64,000 nt of DNA, from assembly GCA_030267565.1 (NCBI GenBank), contig BRXU01000005.1, positions 2,590,001 to 2,654,000 of the forward strand, given 5' to 3'. The notes beneath the pieces were generated by a model that was given only the letters and a program-made list of their open reading frames with translations, had not been told where the DNA came from and did not search any database. The stretch is from Pleodorina starrii (lineage: Eukaryota > Chlorophyta > Chlorophyceae > Chlamydomonadales > Volvocaceae). Positions 11,469 through 21,800 of the stretch are shown piece after piece; positions within the stretch are counted from its first letter, which is position 1, and each line of letters opens with the position of its first letter. The translations under genes were made by a program, and so were the position numbers.

Positions 11469-12831
11469 CAGCAGCGTCAGGTGGAGCGGTGCCAAATGAG
11501 CGGCATGAGGCGGGGGGTTGGTGCTGGTGCTGGTAGAGGCCGGTGACCTGCTTCTCGGGGCACCTGCGTGCCCGTCTGCTTGCACGGCTTTTCCGAGTGC
11601 GTGGAGGTGCAGCCTAGTGTTTGCGGCGACCACCGCTGAAGTGGCTGTCAATGAGCCCCACGCTGTGGCTAGAATGGCGTTCCGCCGCTGGTGTGTCCGT
11701 TAACTTGAGCAAACCGGCACTATTGAGCTAACCGGCAAACCGGCACTGGGGAACTGTCGTGTGCTGCCACCCTTGGCATCCCAAAGTTGGCGGCGCAAGG
11801 CGCAAGGATTGCTGTGCACCAAGCCCGCCTGCTGGCAGCTCGAGGAAACAAGTTGATCGCTATCCCAATGGAGGGCAAGGTACGTCTCGGTCGAAGGCCA
11901 GATCCACGGGCCCCTCCTCTCCTCTCCTTACAAAGCCGCCACCGACATACAGTATAGCCGGACCAGCACACGCTTGCGTACATGGAAAGGAAAGTCCGAT
12001 TCCGTTTCGTCGGTGTCGTCGCCAAGTCACAGAGCTGTCAACGGAGGTCTCACCACTGCGCCATACACCCGGACTCCCCGCCCCCAGCCGTCCGAAGCAG
12101 CCCATATCGAGCTCACAACCGGAAAGCCGACCGCCCTCGCACACGCCGTCGCCAAAACACACCTCGACGTAATCTACACAGGCGCCCTGTGTGGACATAT
12201 TCCTAAAGATCTACCCGCCCTACCCACCGTAACCTTAGCACGTCTGCACAAGCGCAGCATGGGTCGAACACGACCGCTCTACATTCTACTAGGGACCGTA
12301 GCCCACGCACACACACACCTGCATCAACCTGTTGGCCACGCACGCCTCCTCCGCTCGAGACAGCCCAGGAGCACGTCGCCATGGCTCCGCTGCATCTACC
12401 ACCTGTATACCGCCGTCGCGGCGCCAAGCCAAGCCACACTGCCAGCCATTCAGAGTATGTCGCAACCCCCCTGCCCCTGCCCCCTGCCCCGCGCATCAAC
12501 TACACGAATTACTAAAAACAAAGGGAGGACCTGGTGTCCTGGACGTCAACGGGCAGCTTCTAGGACCGCTGTCGCTACCTGCGAAAGCTCTCGACACCCA
12601 CGCCGCCCCCGCTGCCCGAAACACCGCTGCCGGCTCTCCAGCCGCCCGTCAGAGACCCATGGGCCACAACGACACACGACACCTGCCGCATCCACCTAGC
12701 TTCTTGCTAGTCCTGCACGCCCCATCCATCCATCTATCCACGTCTCCATCCATCCTCATTCCATCCACGCCTCCATCCATCCATCCATACATCGCTCTAG
12801 TATATCACGGGCCCGGGCACCACCCGCACGC
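11469..12831. other. intergenic region between convergent genes
   Basis: Contains the tails of the RNA methyltransferase gene (+) and the disordered-protein gene (-). A short plus-strand frame at 11735-11879 ends exactly at a good donor site (GTACGT) and reads IPKLAAQGARIAVHQ then LIAIPMEGK. I could not connect it to other exons. The right part is C-rich with an (ATCC)n run at about 12723-12790. Confidence 0.5.
11928..11932 (-). promoter_or_regulatory. candidate poly(A) signal of the disordered-protein gene
   Basis: TTACA on the plus strand (TGTAA in sense) is the first such motif after the minus-strand stop at 12832, about 0.9 kb away. Confidence 0.35.
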
Positions 12832-14440
12832 CTAGCCGTGCTGTTTCTTCATGGTAGACGAAACCGTCGATTGCTGGTAGCGAGGCTTCTTGCCGCTTCC
12901 CGTCGCGAAGCAGTCGCTGGCGCCCATGCTGGACCGACGCGACGCGGAAGCGGACGGCTTGGCAGCGCAGCAGGCGGTGGCCGACCCAGGGGTCACTACC
13001 GCCCCCGCGCCGGAGCGCCGCGCGGCGACACCTGACTTCTGACCCATTAAGGATCCAATGCCGGCGCCGCTATCAGTGCTGACGCCGCCGGTGGCAGGGT
13101 GGCTGCCAGAAAACGTGCTGCGAAACGACTGGGCGCCATTCGCGGCGTTGCTCGATGACAGAGGCGTGCGCGGCGGCGGCGTCCGCAGGTCGACCTCCTG
13201 CTTGTGCAGGGGCCACGTCTTCTTCGGTGGGGCACTGCGCTGCGGGCCGGCCGCCGCCGCCCCCAGGCTCAGCGGGCAGGAATCCGTCTCCTGCCCTTCC
13301 GCCTCCGCGGGCTCCGTCCGCGCCGCGACGAGCGTGCACTGCGGCGCTGGACCGGAGCTGCCGTCGCTGCTGTTGGCGGCGCCGCTGGCGCCGCCGCCGC
13401 CGCCGCCGCTGACGTCGGATATGTCGTGCGTCGTCAGCAGTGTGACGGAAGGCAGCGGCAGGTGAGGACTGAAGTCAGGGGACAGGCCCAGAGTGCTGAC
13501 GGCGCTGCCTGGCGCCGCGGCGCCGCCGCATGCCGCCAGCGAGCTCGGGGTCGCCGGACTGGCGGCCCCGCGTTGGGGAGCGCAAGGCTCCGTCGCACTT
13601 CCGTCCACACGAGCAAGTCCGCCGGCACGCGGGCAGACAGCGACGGCAACCGGCGACGACGATGCGGCGGCGGTGAGGGCGGTCAGGACGATTGGCTGTT
13701 TGATCCAACCGTCGCTGAGACCGCCGCGGCGTTGGGTCGGCGTGTCGAAGGACCAGCCTTCGTCTGTGGCTGCTGCCGCAGCCCCCGGTCCAGTCTGCTG
13801 CTTGCCGCAGGTTGACGGTGTGCCGGTGGACGGTGTCCCCGACTCGAGGCCGCTCTCGCCGCGCGCCAGCGGCGTGGTGCATACGTCAGGCAGGTCATCC
13901 GGCCCCGGCGCTGACGACTGAGAGGGATTCAGGACGGGAAGAGCCGTCGAAGCTGCGGCATCGTCATCAAGGTGAGCGTTAGCATCAGCATCATCAAGAT
14001 CAGCAGTCGGGCTGACGGCAGGCGTGTCGCCCTGCAGCATGCTTGAAGGCTGTGGCGGCGGTGCGGCAGTCGGGGCGAGCGGCAACACGCCATCGGAAGC
14101 GGTGCTGGGGTTCAGGCCGGCGTCAACGTCGGCACCAGCCCGGACGGTGGCTGCCGGTGCACAGGCGTCGCCGTATGGAGGCCTGTTGAGCATTACGGCC
14201 GCAGAGCGCTGGGGCGACGCGCTCGATGATGGCTCCAGCTGCTGCTGGTTCCGTCCGGGCCGGGTTTTAGGCTCTCCATGGACAGGCTGCCGCCACACAT
14301 TCCTTAAGATGTCCTGCGCAGACAATATGTAAATGGAACCAGCTGGTTACAGGTGGTGACTACGCTACGAAACAGCCAATCGCTCCCGCGCAGATTTGAG
14401 GGAAAAATAGGAGCGGAGTTGGAATCTCTTCCATGTTCAT
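12832..14440 (-). CDS. Ser/Ala/Gly/Pro-rich disordered protein of unknown function
   Basis: A 494-codon exon (12832-14313) is open on the minus strand and begins right after an acceptor (TTGTCTGCGCAG). The open frame has no ATG near its 5' end, so it should not be a single-exon gene. A phase-matched short exon at 14369-14440 (MNMEEIPTPLLFFPQICAGAIGCF, donor GTAGCG) would provide the start and give 518 residues. No domain is recognised. The sequence is low complexity with scattered Ser/Thr-Pro pairs, an acidic patch (DLDDADANAHLDDDAA) and a basic Ser-rich tail (SRRSSMGASDCF, KKPRYQQSTVSSTMKKQHG). It is possibly a regulatory or scaffold protein, but no function can be assigned. The main exon is fairly secure; the first exon is a proposal. 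Confidence 0.5.
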
Positions 14441-14895
14441 TAGGCGCGGGATATACGGCTGGCAGGAAGGTTTCAGCACTTGCGAGGCGCGAGCTGTATG
14501 CATACTGCAGGGGCCCTTCTGTTCAGTTCCTTGCCTGGAGGTAAAGCCATAGCCGAGCCCACAGATGCCTAATGTACCAAATTGATTGAGATGGCGCCAA
14601 CAGTGCACGGTGAAGCATCCCCCAGCGCTTTAGGGGGGGAAGGAGCTGTCGGCCGAATCAAATTTGTGCGTAGCACGGTTGTCTTTCCCAAGAAATTTGC
14701 ATCAGTGTAATTCCGCGAAACATTATACATGAGCGACGAATGTGCAATGAAAGCATTTGTCCTGCCCTGAAACAATTGTAACTTCGCGACAACCGCTATA
14801 CGGCATAATAATGCAACAGCTCCGACCCAACAAAGTGAAGGACAGGTTGCAATCGCACATACATTCGAACACATAGATTGGCTCGCCTTGCAGCC
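14441..14895. promoter_or_regulatory. divergent promoter region before the LysM gene
   Basis: About 455 bp separate the proposed minus-strand start at 14440 from the LysM ATG at 14896. GC content is lower than in the flanking exons. No reading frame of interest is seen, and no TATA box can be assigned with confidence. Confidence 0.4.
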
Positions 14896-15739
14896 ATGCT
14901 GTCCCTTCGCTGCACCCCGCTGCATAAGGCGAGCGTTAGGCGCAGCCGGGCGCGCCTGGTGATCAGCAATGCTGCATTCGATGTGCGCCCATACACGCTA
15001 CGGAAGGGTGATTCTCTAGAGAGCATCGCCAAGAAGCGCAGTAAGTGCGGTCGCACTCTTCTCGTTGGGTGGTAACAGCTTTGAAGGTTCAGACATGCCC
15101 TGATCTGGTCATCCTTGCTAGGCGTTACTGTGGAACAAATTCTGGGCATCAATCCGGACGTCAAGGCAGAGAAGGTTGCGGAGGGACACACCATTCTTCT
15201 TCCTGCCAACAAGCTTTCAACCCGCGACAAGGAAATTCTTGGCGGGATTGGCACCACATATCGCTTGTATCCCGTTCGCGCGGGGGAGAGCGTAAGCGAG
15301 GTCCTGTCGAAACGCGGAATTAGCACCGAGGAGTTCCAGGCGCTCAACCCCGGCGTGGATATTGCCTCGATCAAAGGTAAGCAGCTTGCTGGACCATATC
15401 CATGGCAATTTTCATCTGTCACACGCCCAACGGTTGGGGCGGAACACGAGAGGGCGGGCTTACGTGACCGGGGCCCGGGCTGGGCCCGGGGGATTTCTTG
15501 CACGTGAGCAGCCCTCGCTCTGCCCCTTCCCCTTCCTTTCCTCAGACAACCAAGTCGTCAAGCTTCCCATCGACAAGTTTACTGTCCGTGAGCGGGAGAT
15601 GCTCATAGGCTCGGGCATTTTGCCGCCCGAGTTCTTCACCGCCGCCAAGAACCCCTTCGTCATCGGCCTGGGCGGGCGTGAGTGGGACCAGAGCGGCTTC
15701 GGAGTGATGTGGTGGAAATCGGAGCACCCCGTGGCATGA
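14896..15739 (+). CDS. LysM-domain protein, probably plastid
   Basis: Three exons, 14896-15040, 15122-15376 and 15546-15739, give 197 residues with consistent phases. Residues 1-27 are Arg/Ser-rich and nearly free of acidic residues (MLSLRCTPLHKASVRRSRAR), as expected of a plastid or mitochondrial transit peptide. LysM 1 covers about 33-79 (YTLRKGDSLESIAKKR ... TVEQILGINP ... GHTILLPAN). LysM 2 covers about 95-144 (YRLYPVRAGESVSEVLSKRG ... FQALNPGVD ... NQVVKLPID). A conserved-looking C-terminal tail follows (PPEFFTAAKNPFVIGLGG, WWKSEHPVA). LysM domains bind N-acetylglucosamine polymers such as peptidoglycan or chitin. An organellar LysM protein might bind plastid peptidoglycan-like material or be purely structural; this is inference. 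The exon-2 junction falls inside LysM 1. Confidence 0.9.
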
Positions 15740-15757
15740 GGGCTTGCATGATGCATA

Positions 15758-16030
15758 TACCCCCTCCCTGGAGCATTTCTCTCTAAACCGAAAATCGCAA
15801 AACCGTATCAAAAAATACTGCATCCCTTGACAAAGTCGACGCCATGCCAAGCACATGAAGTGGATGGCACACTGGTGCACAGTAGCGAAAACAATATGCA
15901 AACCCTCCTCCCTTGAGTGGCCCTCCCCAAACGTAAATTGAAAAAAAGGTATCAAATTTTTTACATACTCCATAAAATCCACCCCCGTTCCAAGCATACG
16001 AAGTGGATGTCCCAGTGGTGCAGTGCAGCG
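15758..16030. repeat. imperfect tandem duplication in the LysM 3' region
   Basis: Two copies of about 135-140 bp lie side by side. Each has CCCTCC, AAACCG- or AAACGTAAA-type text, a GTATCAAA run, CCAAGCAxA, GAAGTGGATG and a TGGTGCA segment followed by AGCG. The copies are clearly diverged, with small indels. Confidence 0.7.
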
Positions 16031-16520
16031 GAAAGCACTAGGGGGGGGGGATCGGGGTGACCATATCTCTTTGGGGGCTGGGGGAGTGTATGCGATTGGG
16101 TCAGGACGGGGCGGAATGGTGACCCACGGGACACTTTTGCATGGCCCGGGAAATGCACGCACAGCACTGGCAGGTGACTTGACGCGAGGATACGGCAGGG
16201 CTTGCACGATGAGCCGCCGGCCGCGGGCAGAAATGTCCGCGCCTGCACACCCCACTCGTCGTGCCGCCGGCCCTCCCCGGGACGCCCTCGAGGCTCCGGG
16301 GAGAACGCAGCCGGCGTGCTCCGCCGCACCTCGCACAACGAGTGAGCCCTTCCAGGTTTCCCTGTCAAGAGTCTTTGGCAGAGAGAAGTATTGTGGGCCA
16401 AACAGCCGCTCCTCGCGCAGCTCTCCAACGCACACGCACGCTCAACCCCACGTGCCTGCCTGCCTGCCAGCCACCGCCCCGCACCGCGCCATTGCCGCTG
16501 TGTGCCCTTACGAGGCAGTC

Positions 16521-16525
16521 TGTAA
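16521..16525 (+). promoter_or_regulatory. candidate poly(A) signal of the LysM gene
   Basis: First TGTAA on the plus strand after the LysM stop, about 0.78 kb downstream. Confidence 0.4.
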
Positions 16526-17250
16526 CCGGCCCTGCCGGAACTCATACATATGCACGTGTGCACACGCACACATACACACTCCCAATAGCAGTGATTCACT
16601 TTGCCGGATCGGGAAGGTGCTGCACTGACCCCGATTAACGCCGCTCCCCCGACCCCTCCCCCCGCTGCGGTTCCTACTTTATTCCCTCCCTCCCCTCCCC
16701 CGACCCCTCCCTCCCCTCCCTTGCCCCGACCCGCCGCTCATTGTCTGCGTTCCGCCGGCCGTGCAGTCATGCTGGTTTGCGGCTTTGTCATGGCCTGGCA
16801 GCGGTTCCACTCGGACCCGGACATGCAGGCAACCGACTGAGAGGAGACCCGGGGGCTTGTTTCCGAGCGAGTCGGGTTCAGGAAGCAACGCAGCGCGACG
16901 GGCTTGGCCGGACCGGCAGTCGGCTTACCTAAGGCATGCATCAAGGCCGGCAAAGCAGGCGAGCCGGCCAGGCAGCGTCCTGGCACCAAGCGCACGGCAC
17001 ACCAAGCGCGGTCGGGGCCGGGTCTCCGCCTCCAGCAGCAGCAGCGGCTCGGCTTGGCTTGGCTTGGCGCCGGGTCCCGGCCGTGAGACTGGACAGGGCC
17101 TGGCGGGGGCACTGCATCGCGGGAGTACGCATGCGTGCATGGATGCAGTAATGTTGCCGGGCCGGTGCGGTGCGGTGCATGCATGACGGCACGTGTGTGC
17201 ATATGAGTGTGCGGCGGTGCTTCGCTGCATGTGGCGGGTTCGGCGCGTCG

Positions 17251-17274
17251 ATGTGTGTGTGTGTGTGTGTGTGT
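17251..17274. repeat. (TG)n dinucleotide repeat
   Basis: Twelve uninterrupted TG units directly before CGCAG. Confidence 0.95.
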
Positions 17275-18720
17275 CGCAGCGGCTGACGCGCTTTGGGTCC
17301 AGTTCCAGCGCTGTGCGCGGCGGTGCTGGGACATGCATGTGTACTCCCTGGCGCCTTTCGGTGTCCGGGTTTTGTGGAGGCCTCTGGCGGTTCTGTGCGT
17401 GGGCGTCGCCGTCACGGCGGGGAAGAAGGGGCTTCTGTCGGGCTGGCTCGGCTCCCGAGAGGGTCTGCTGCTGAAGAGCAAAGTATGACGTGTCTGTTTG
17501 TTTTGCGTGCACCCGGGACGTCCCATCTCTTCCGGTTTTGCTGCTGGATTCGTTTCGTTGGCTTTAGTGGTGTTGTGGCGCGTGGTAGGGCAGCATGGCA
17601 AGACGTACATTCAGGGAGGGGGTGTGGGCCCGTGTTGCATCGGGGCCGTATTCTTTTTTTCGTCCTGGTATCCTCATCGCTCGGTGCGCCATATGGGCTG
17701 CCGAGGCGGTGTGCAGGACCCCGCCCCCGGCCGCGTATAGGTTGGTTTTAGAGGGAGGAGGTTGCGGTTGCGGTGGGTGATTTGGAAGGCCGGTTGCTGA
17801 AGACGCACTTGATAGGCGCTGTACAGTAGAACTGCGAGGGTGGTGCCGGCCCGCTTGTGGTGGCGTGTCCAGAGGCACGCAATGCGGTCGGGAGGAGGGG
17901 GGGTTCAGGAAGGAGGGGGGCGTGGAAGAACTTTCCTTACCATGGTTGAGAAATGGTTGTTGTGGTCTCACGTTGACTCTGGTCGACCCAGTCGGGTTCC
18001 CAATATATGTGACGCTGCGCGGCAGGGTGGCACCGCCATGTCTTGGAAGGGGGCCGTTTACGGCAGACTCCTCGCCGCTCGCCGCTCCAGGGGGGGAGGG
18101 ACCTGCCACTGCAGCGTTGTTCACCCCACCCTGCCCCCGGCCCTGGCCTCCTACCAGCCCGGCATCCGGGCAAAAGACTTCATACATCCACGCCCTTCTT
18201 TACCGCACAATGGGGTGACAGTTGCGGTGTGCCGCTCAAACCCGCCGCCTTCGGAGTTGCGGTGGCGCCTCTCGATCGCCAGCCACAAAGCCTGAAATTC
18301 GGTTCCGAGGCCCGCAGCTGCCGCCGTCCCTCCTGTCGCTCGTCCGCAAAGCTGCCCCAACTACCGGTAACCGACCACTCCGGACAGCTTCCGCTCGGCC
18401 GCTCCCAACGGCCGCAGCACAGCGACCGTACACAAGCAGACCCTATACACGCAAGGCAGTACCGGTAAGGTACTTCCACCCGCCTATATCAGGCAACACG
18501 ACACGCTCCGCCCCCCTCCCACGGCGTCGGGGAAAACGCTCTCCAGATAGCGGGGAAACATCGTAGAACAGACCAGAAGATGCCCGGGCCAACAACTGAG
18601 CCAGCACGGTACTCCTCTAAACAGCCCATCCCAGGGCCCCCGGCCCGTCCGAACTGCATCCGGCGGTGGGTGGTGCGGATGCGCTTTTTATTCTACAAAC
18701 CGCCGGCAAGTGGCAAAGTG

Positions 18721-18765
18721 GGGAGTAAGAAAAATGATACCGCAGCCAAGGGACGGAGACGGCGC
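18721..18765 (+). repeat. dispersed repeat, family 1 (copy b)
   Basis: GGGAGTAAGAAAAATGATAC followed by CGCAGCCAAGGGACGGAGAC. It matches copy a on the opposite strand and lies just past the SET gene's stop codon, so it is in its tail rather than an intron. Confidence 0.8.
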
Positions 18766-18893
18766 CAAGTGGGCAGCATAACATACAACAGCAGCCGGGC
18801 GCGCATCGCGAATTGCACATACATCATAGAAGCAGAGAGCAGCAGCTCCCTCCCCCCCCTCCCCCGAGACAAGACACGCAAGCAGCAAGCGCC

Positions 18894-21800
18894 TCAGTCG
18901 TCCTTGGGCGCCTCGTGCGCCTTGCCCCGGTCGTGCGCCTCACCGATACCGTCGTCGTACTCCTCCGCGCCGTACCCAACCTGCCCGAGACGAAGCCAGC
19001 CACACACGGGGCAAGGGACGAAGGGAGACGGGTTTGAGTGCGATGCTATTGCGACGTATCGGGGGAAGGAGGGAGGGAGGGCAGGGGGAGAGGCTTGGAT
19101 AACAGGTGGCTGTTGTTCGGGTGCGGTCGGGGCTGGGACACCGGACAGGCAGACAGATCATGTCCTGAGGGAGGGGCAGGCGCACCTTCTCGCTGTCGTC
19201 GCTCCCCAGCAGCAGCCCATCCCCCTCCTCCTCTTCCTCCCCCTCCTCGTCGTCGCCGCTGCCACTGCCGTCCTCCCCGCCCTCCGCGCCCAGCCCTCGC
19301 CGCTGCCGCTTGGGCGCTCGCCGCCCCGCCCCCCGCTCCTCCTTCCCCTCGCCCTCGCCCTCGTCCGCCTCGCTGCCGCTCTCCTCGCTGTCTCCCTCCT
19401 CCCTGCGCCGAGCAACAACAAACGCGTCGGGCATGCAGGCAGTTAGCTCAGGGCACTCACGACCAGCAGACCCGCATTTGGCATTCAGCAGGTAGCATTC
19501 AGCAGGTGATCGGCTCTTGCCCTCGGGCATAAGGTACCGGTACCTCGTCACGTCGACAGGCAGCAGTCCGCCCTGGGGCCTGCCAAAAGACCCGCCATTC
19601 GCGGCCTTTGCCCCCGGGGCCAGCCCCCACCCCACCCCCCGCTCTGCAGCCGCAAGCCCGCAGACCCTTTTCAACCCCGGGCTGACCAGCACCTCACCCG
19701 TCGTCCTCCTCCTCCTCCTCCTTCGCCGCCGCCGCCCCCCCGCCGTCCCTCAGCCTTCTCATCAGCTCCACCACCGCCTTCTTGGCCAACTGCAGCACGT
19801 CCTTCTCGCCCAGACGAACCTGAAGGGGGTAATTAAAACGGCCCGGGGCGAGGGAACGCAACGCAGTTACCTGGGTTATCCACGTATAGGCCGGAGCCCG
19901 TGAACGGAGCCCGTAACGGACGGAGGGGCGGGCGACCCAATCAAAAGGATGGGAGGTGGGGGCTGTTGGGAGTGGAAACGGCCGGGAAACAAGAAGGGGT
20001 GAGGACCGTCTGCAGTCGCTCGCGTCGCTCGCGTGGGGTTCGGAGCGGCTCGTGTTTTTCACAGTAACAACGGTTGGGTGGGGGAGGTAAAGCGCCGGCT
20101 CCGCACAAAAGTTACGAGTTCCGCACATTGCGGTGGCGTCCTAGGAGAAGCGCAGCCCGACACGCCGGGTTGCCTGTTCAAGCTCTTCCTCGTCCCAGTC
20201 GCGGCAAACTGCAAGGCTTGGTCGCTTGAGTGGCCATAAAAAACACCACCAACACCACCACCAGGCCCCCACCCCGCCGCCGCCCCCCTTCCCCCGCAAC
20301 GGCCACCCACCCGCACAGCGAGCCTCTCCCGGCCCACACAGTCGGCGGTTCTGAGGAGCCGCACGTCGTCTTTGACGCTGGTGGGGTATCGCTCCATGCA
20401 GGCCTCGAGAACCTGCAGCGAGGCCGGCAGTGGCCAGGCGGCCAGGCGGCCAGGCAGGCCAGGCGGCGGTTGGTACTGTAGCTAGAGGCCCTAGAACTTG
20501 GAGAGGAAATCGCAGAGGAATGCCGCAGGCAGGCAACGGCGGCTGCCGGGCGGCTGGGCAGGGTGCAACTTGTAGCGTTGTAGGCAGCAGCTGCCGGGGG
20601 GAGGAGGAGGACAGCCCAGCGCAACGGCATGAACCGGCAGCAGGTGTGGCAGCAGCAGCAGCGGTAGCAGCCTCACAAAGCAGCAGCGTCCCCATCCACC
20701 CGTCCATCCATCCATCCATCCGTTCTGTTCTGTCATTGCACCGCACCACGAACATGCGCAACCGCTACAACCGCTACAACTGCTACAACCACCAACTAAT
20801 TTCAACCGTCGACGGCGCCACGCCCGGGCCTGGCCCCTGGACAGTGGTTCGACGGCCGCGACTTTCCTTGCACCGCACGCGCCACACAAAAGTGTGGCCT
20901 ACGCGGGACGTTATATATACACGTACATATGTGATATGTCATATGTACATGTACGATGTACGACAACGTACCTGCAGTGACGCAATGCAGACCATCTCCG
21001 CAAAGTCCTCGTCCTCCGTCAGGAGTGCCGTACCCAGGGACAGCTTGGGCAGCGACGACGACGAGCCCGCCGCGCCCGCGCTGCCGTCGTCGTCGTCGCC
21101 CGCCGCCGCCGCCGCCTTGCCGCCCTTGCCGCCCTTGCCACGTGCCTTGCCACCACCCGCCTTGGCAGCGGCGGCGCCCGCCTTGGCTTTCCCGGATGTG
21201 CCACCGGCGGCGGCCGCCTTGGGCTCGCCGCCGCCAAACTCCCGCCGCAGCTCCTGGAACTCGTCCTTGGTCATTAGGAGCACCTGTGCAGAGCGACCCA
21301 CGGGTCGGCGGGCCGGCCGGCCGGCGCGCCACTCAGGATGGGGCCCCGTGCAGGAGGTTTCGAGGTTGCGATAAGAAGGATGGCGGTTTATGAACCGGTG
21401 AAATCGCAGTAATGGGACGGAGGCGAGGCAGGCGAACCCAGCAAGTGACCCTGAAAGGAGGTGCTTGTTTTTGGAGGTGCTAAGGTACGGTAACGAGCAA
21501 TGGGTCGTTGGATCTGGATCTGGATCTGGTTGCAACAACCAACCAAGATTCAGGGGAGGGTACAGGAAAGACGAGGCGCAGGGGGGTCGAGCGCGGAACG
21601 AAACGAGGCGCAGGGGGCGGCGCGCGCGCCGCGTTACGGCACCTGTACGGCGGTCGTAAGCTCGTCCGGCAACGGCTCCTGCGCCAGCAGTACGAACTGG
21701 GTCGAGTCGGGTGCGGCGGCCTGGAGCACGCCGGCGGCCGCCAGGAAGTCCCGCTTGGCTCGCTGCAGAGAGCCGGAGGGGGCCTGTGCACACACATGCA

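Larger units (their letters stand above)
15740..18893. other. intergenic region, LysM gene to SET-domain gene
   Basis: No gene is firmly supported. It holds the LysM 3' untranslated region with an imperfect tandem duplication, a TGTAA at 16521-16525, a (TG)n run at 17251-17274 and C- and G-rich stretches. A plus-strand frame at 17281-17488 directly after a CAG at the TG run reads ALWVQFQRCARRCWDMHVYSL and then a hydrophobic stretch, ending KSKV-stop. It could be a terminal exon, but no upstream exon was found. Confidence 0.5.

Noticed and set aside
15542..16435. 297-codon minus-strand frame over the LysM end
   Set aside because: Antisense to the third LysM exon, which has clear domain content on the plus strand.
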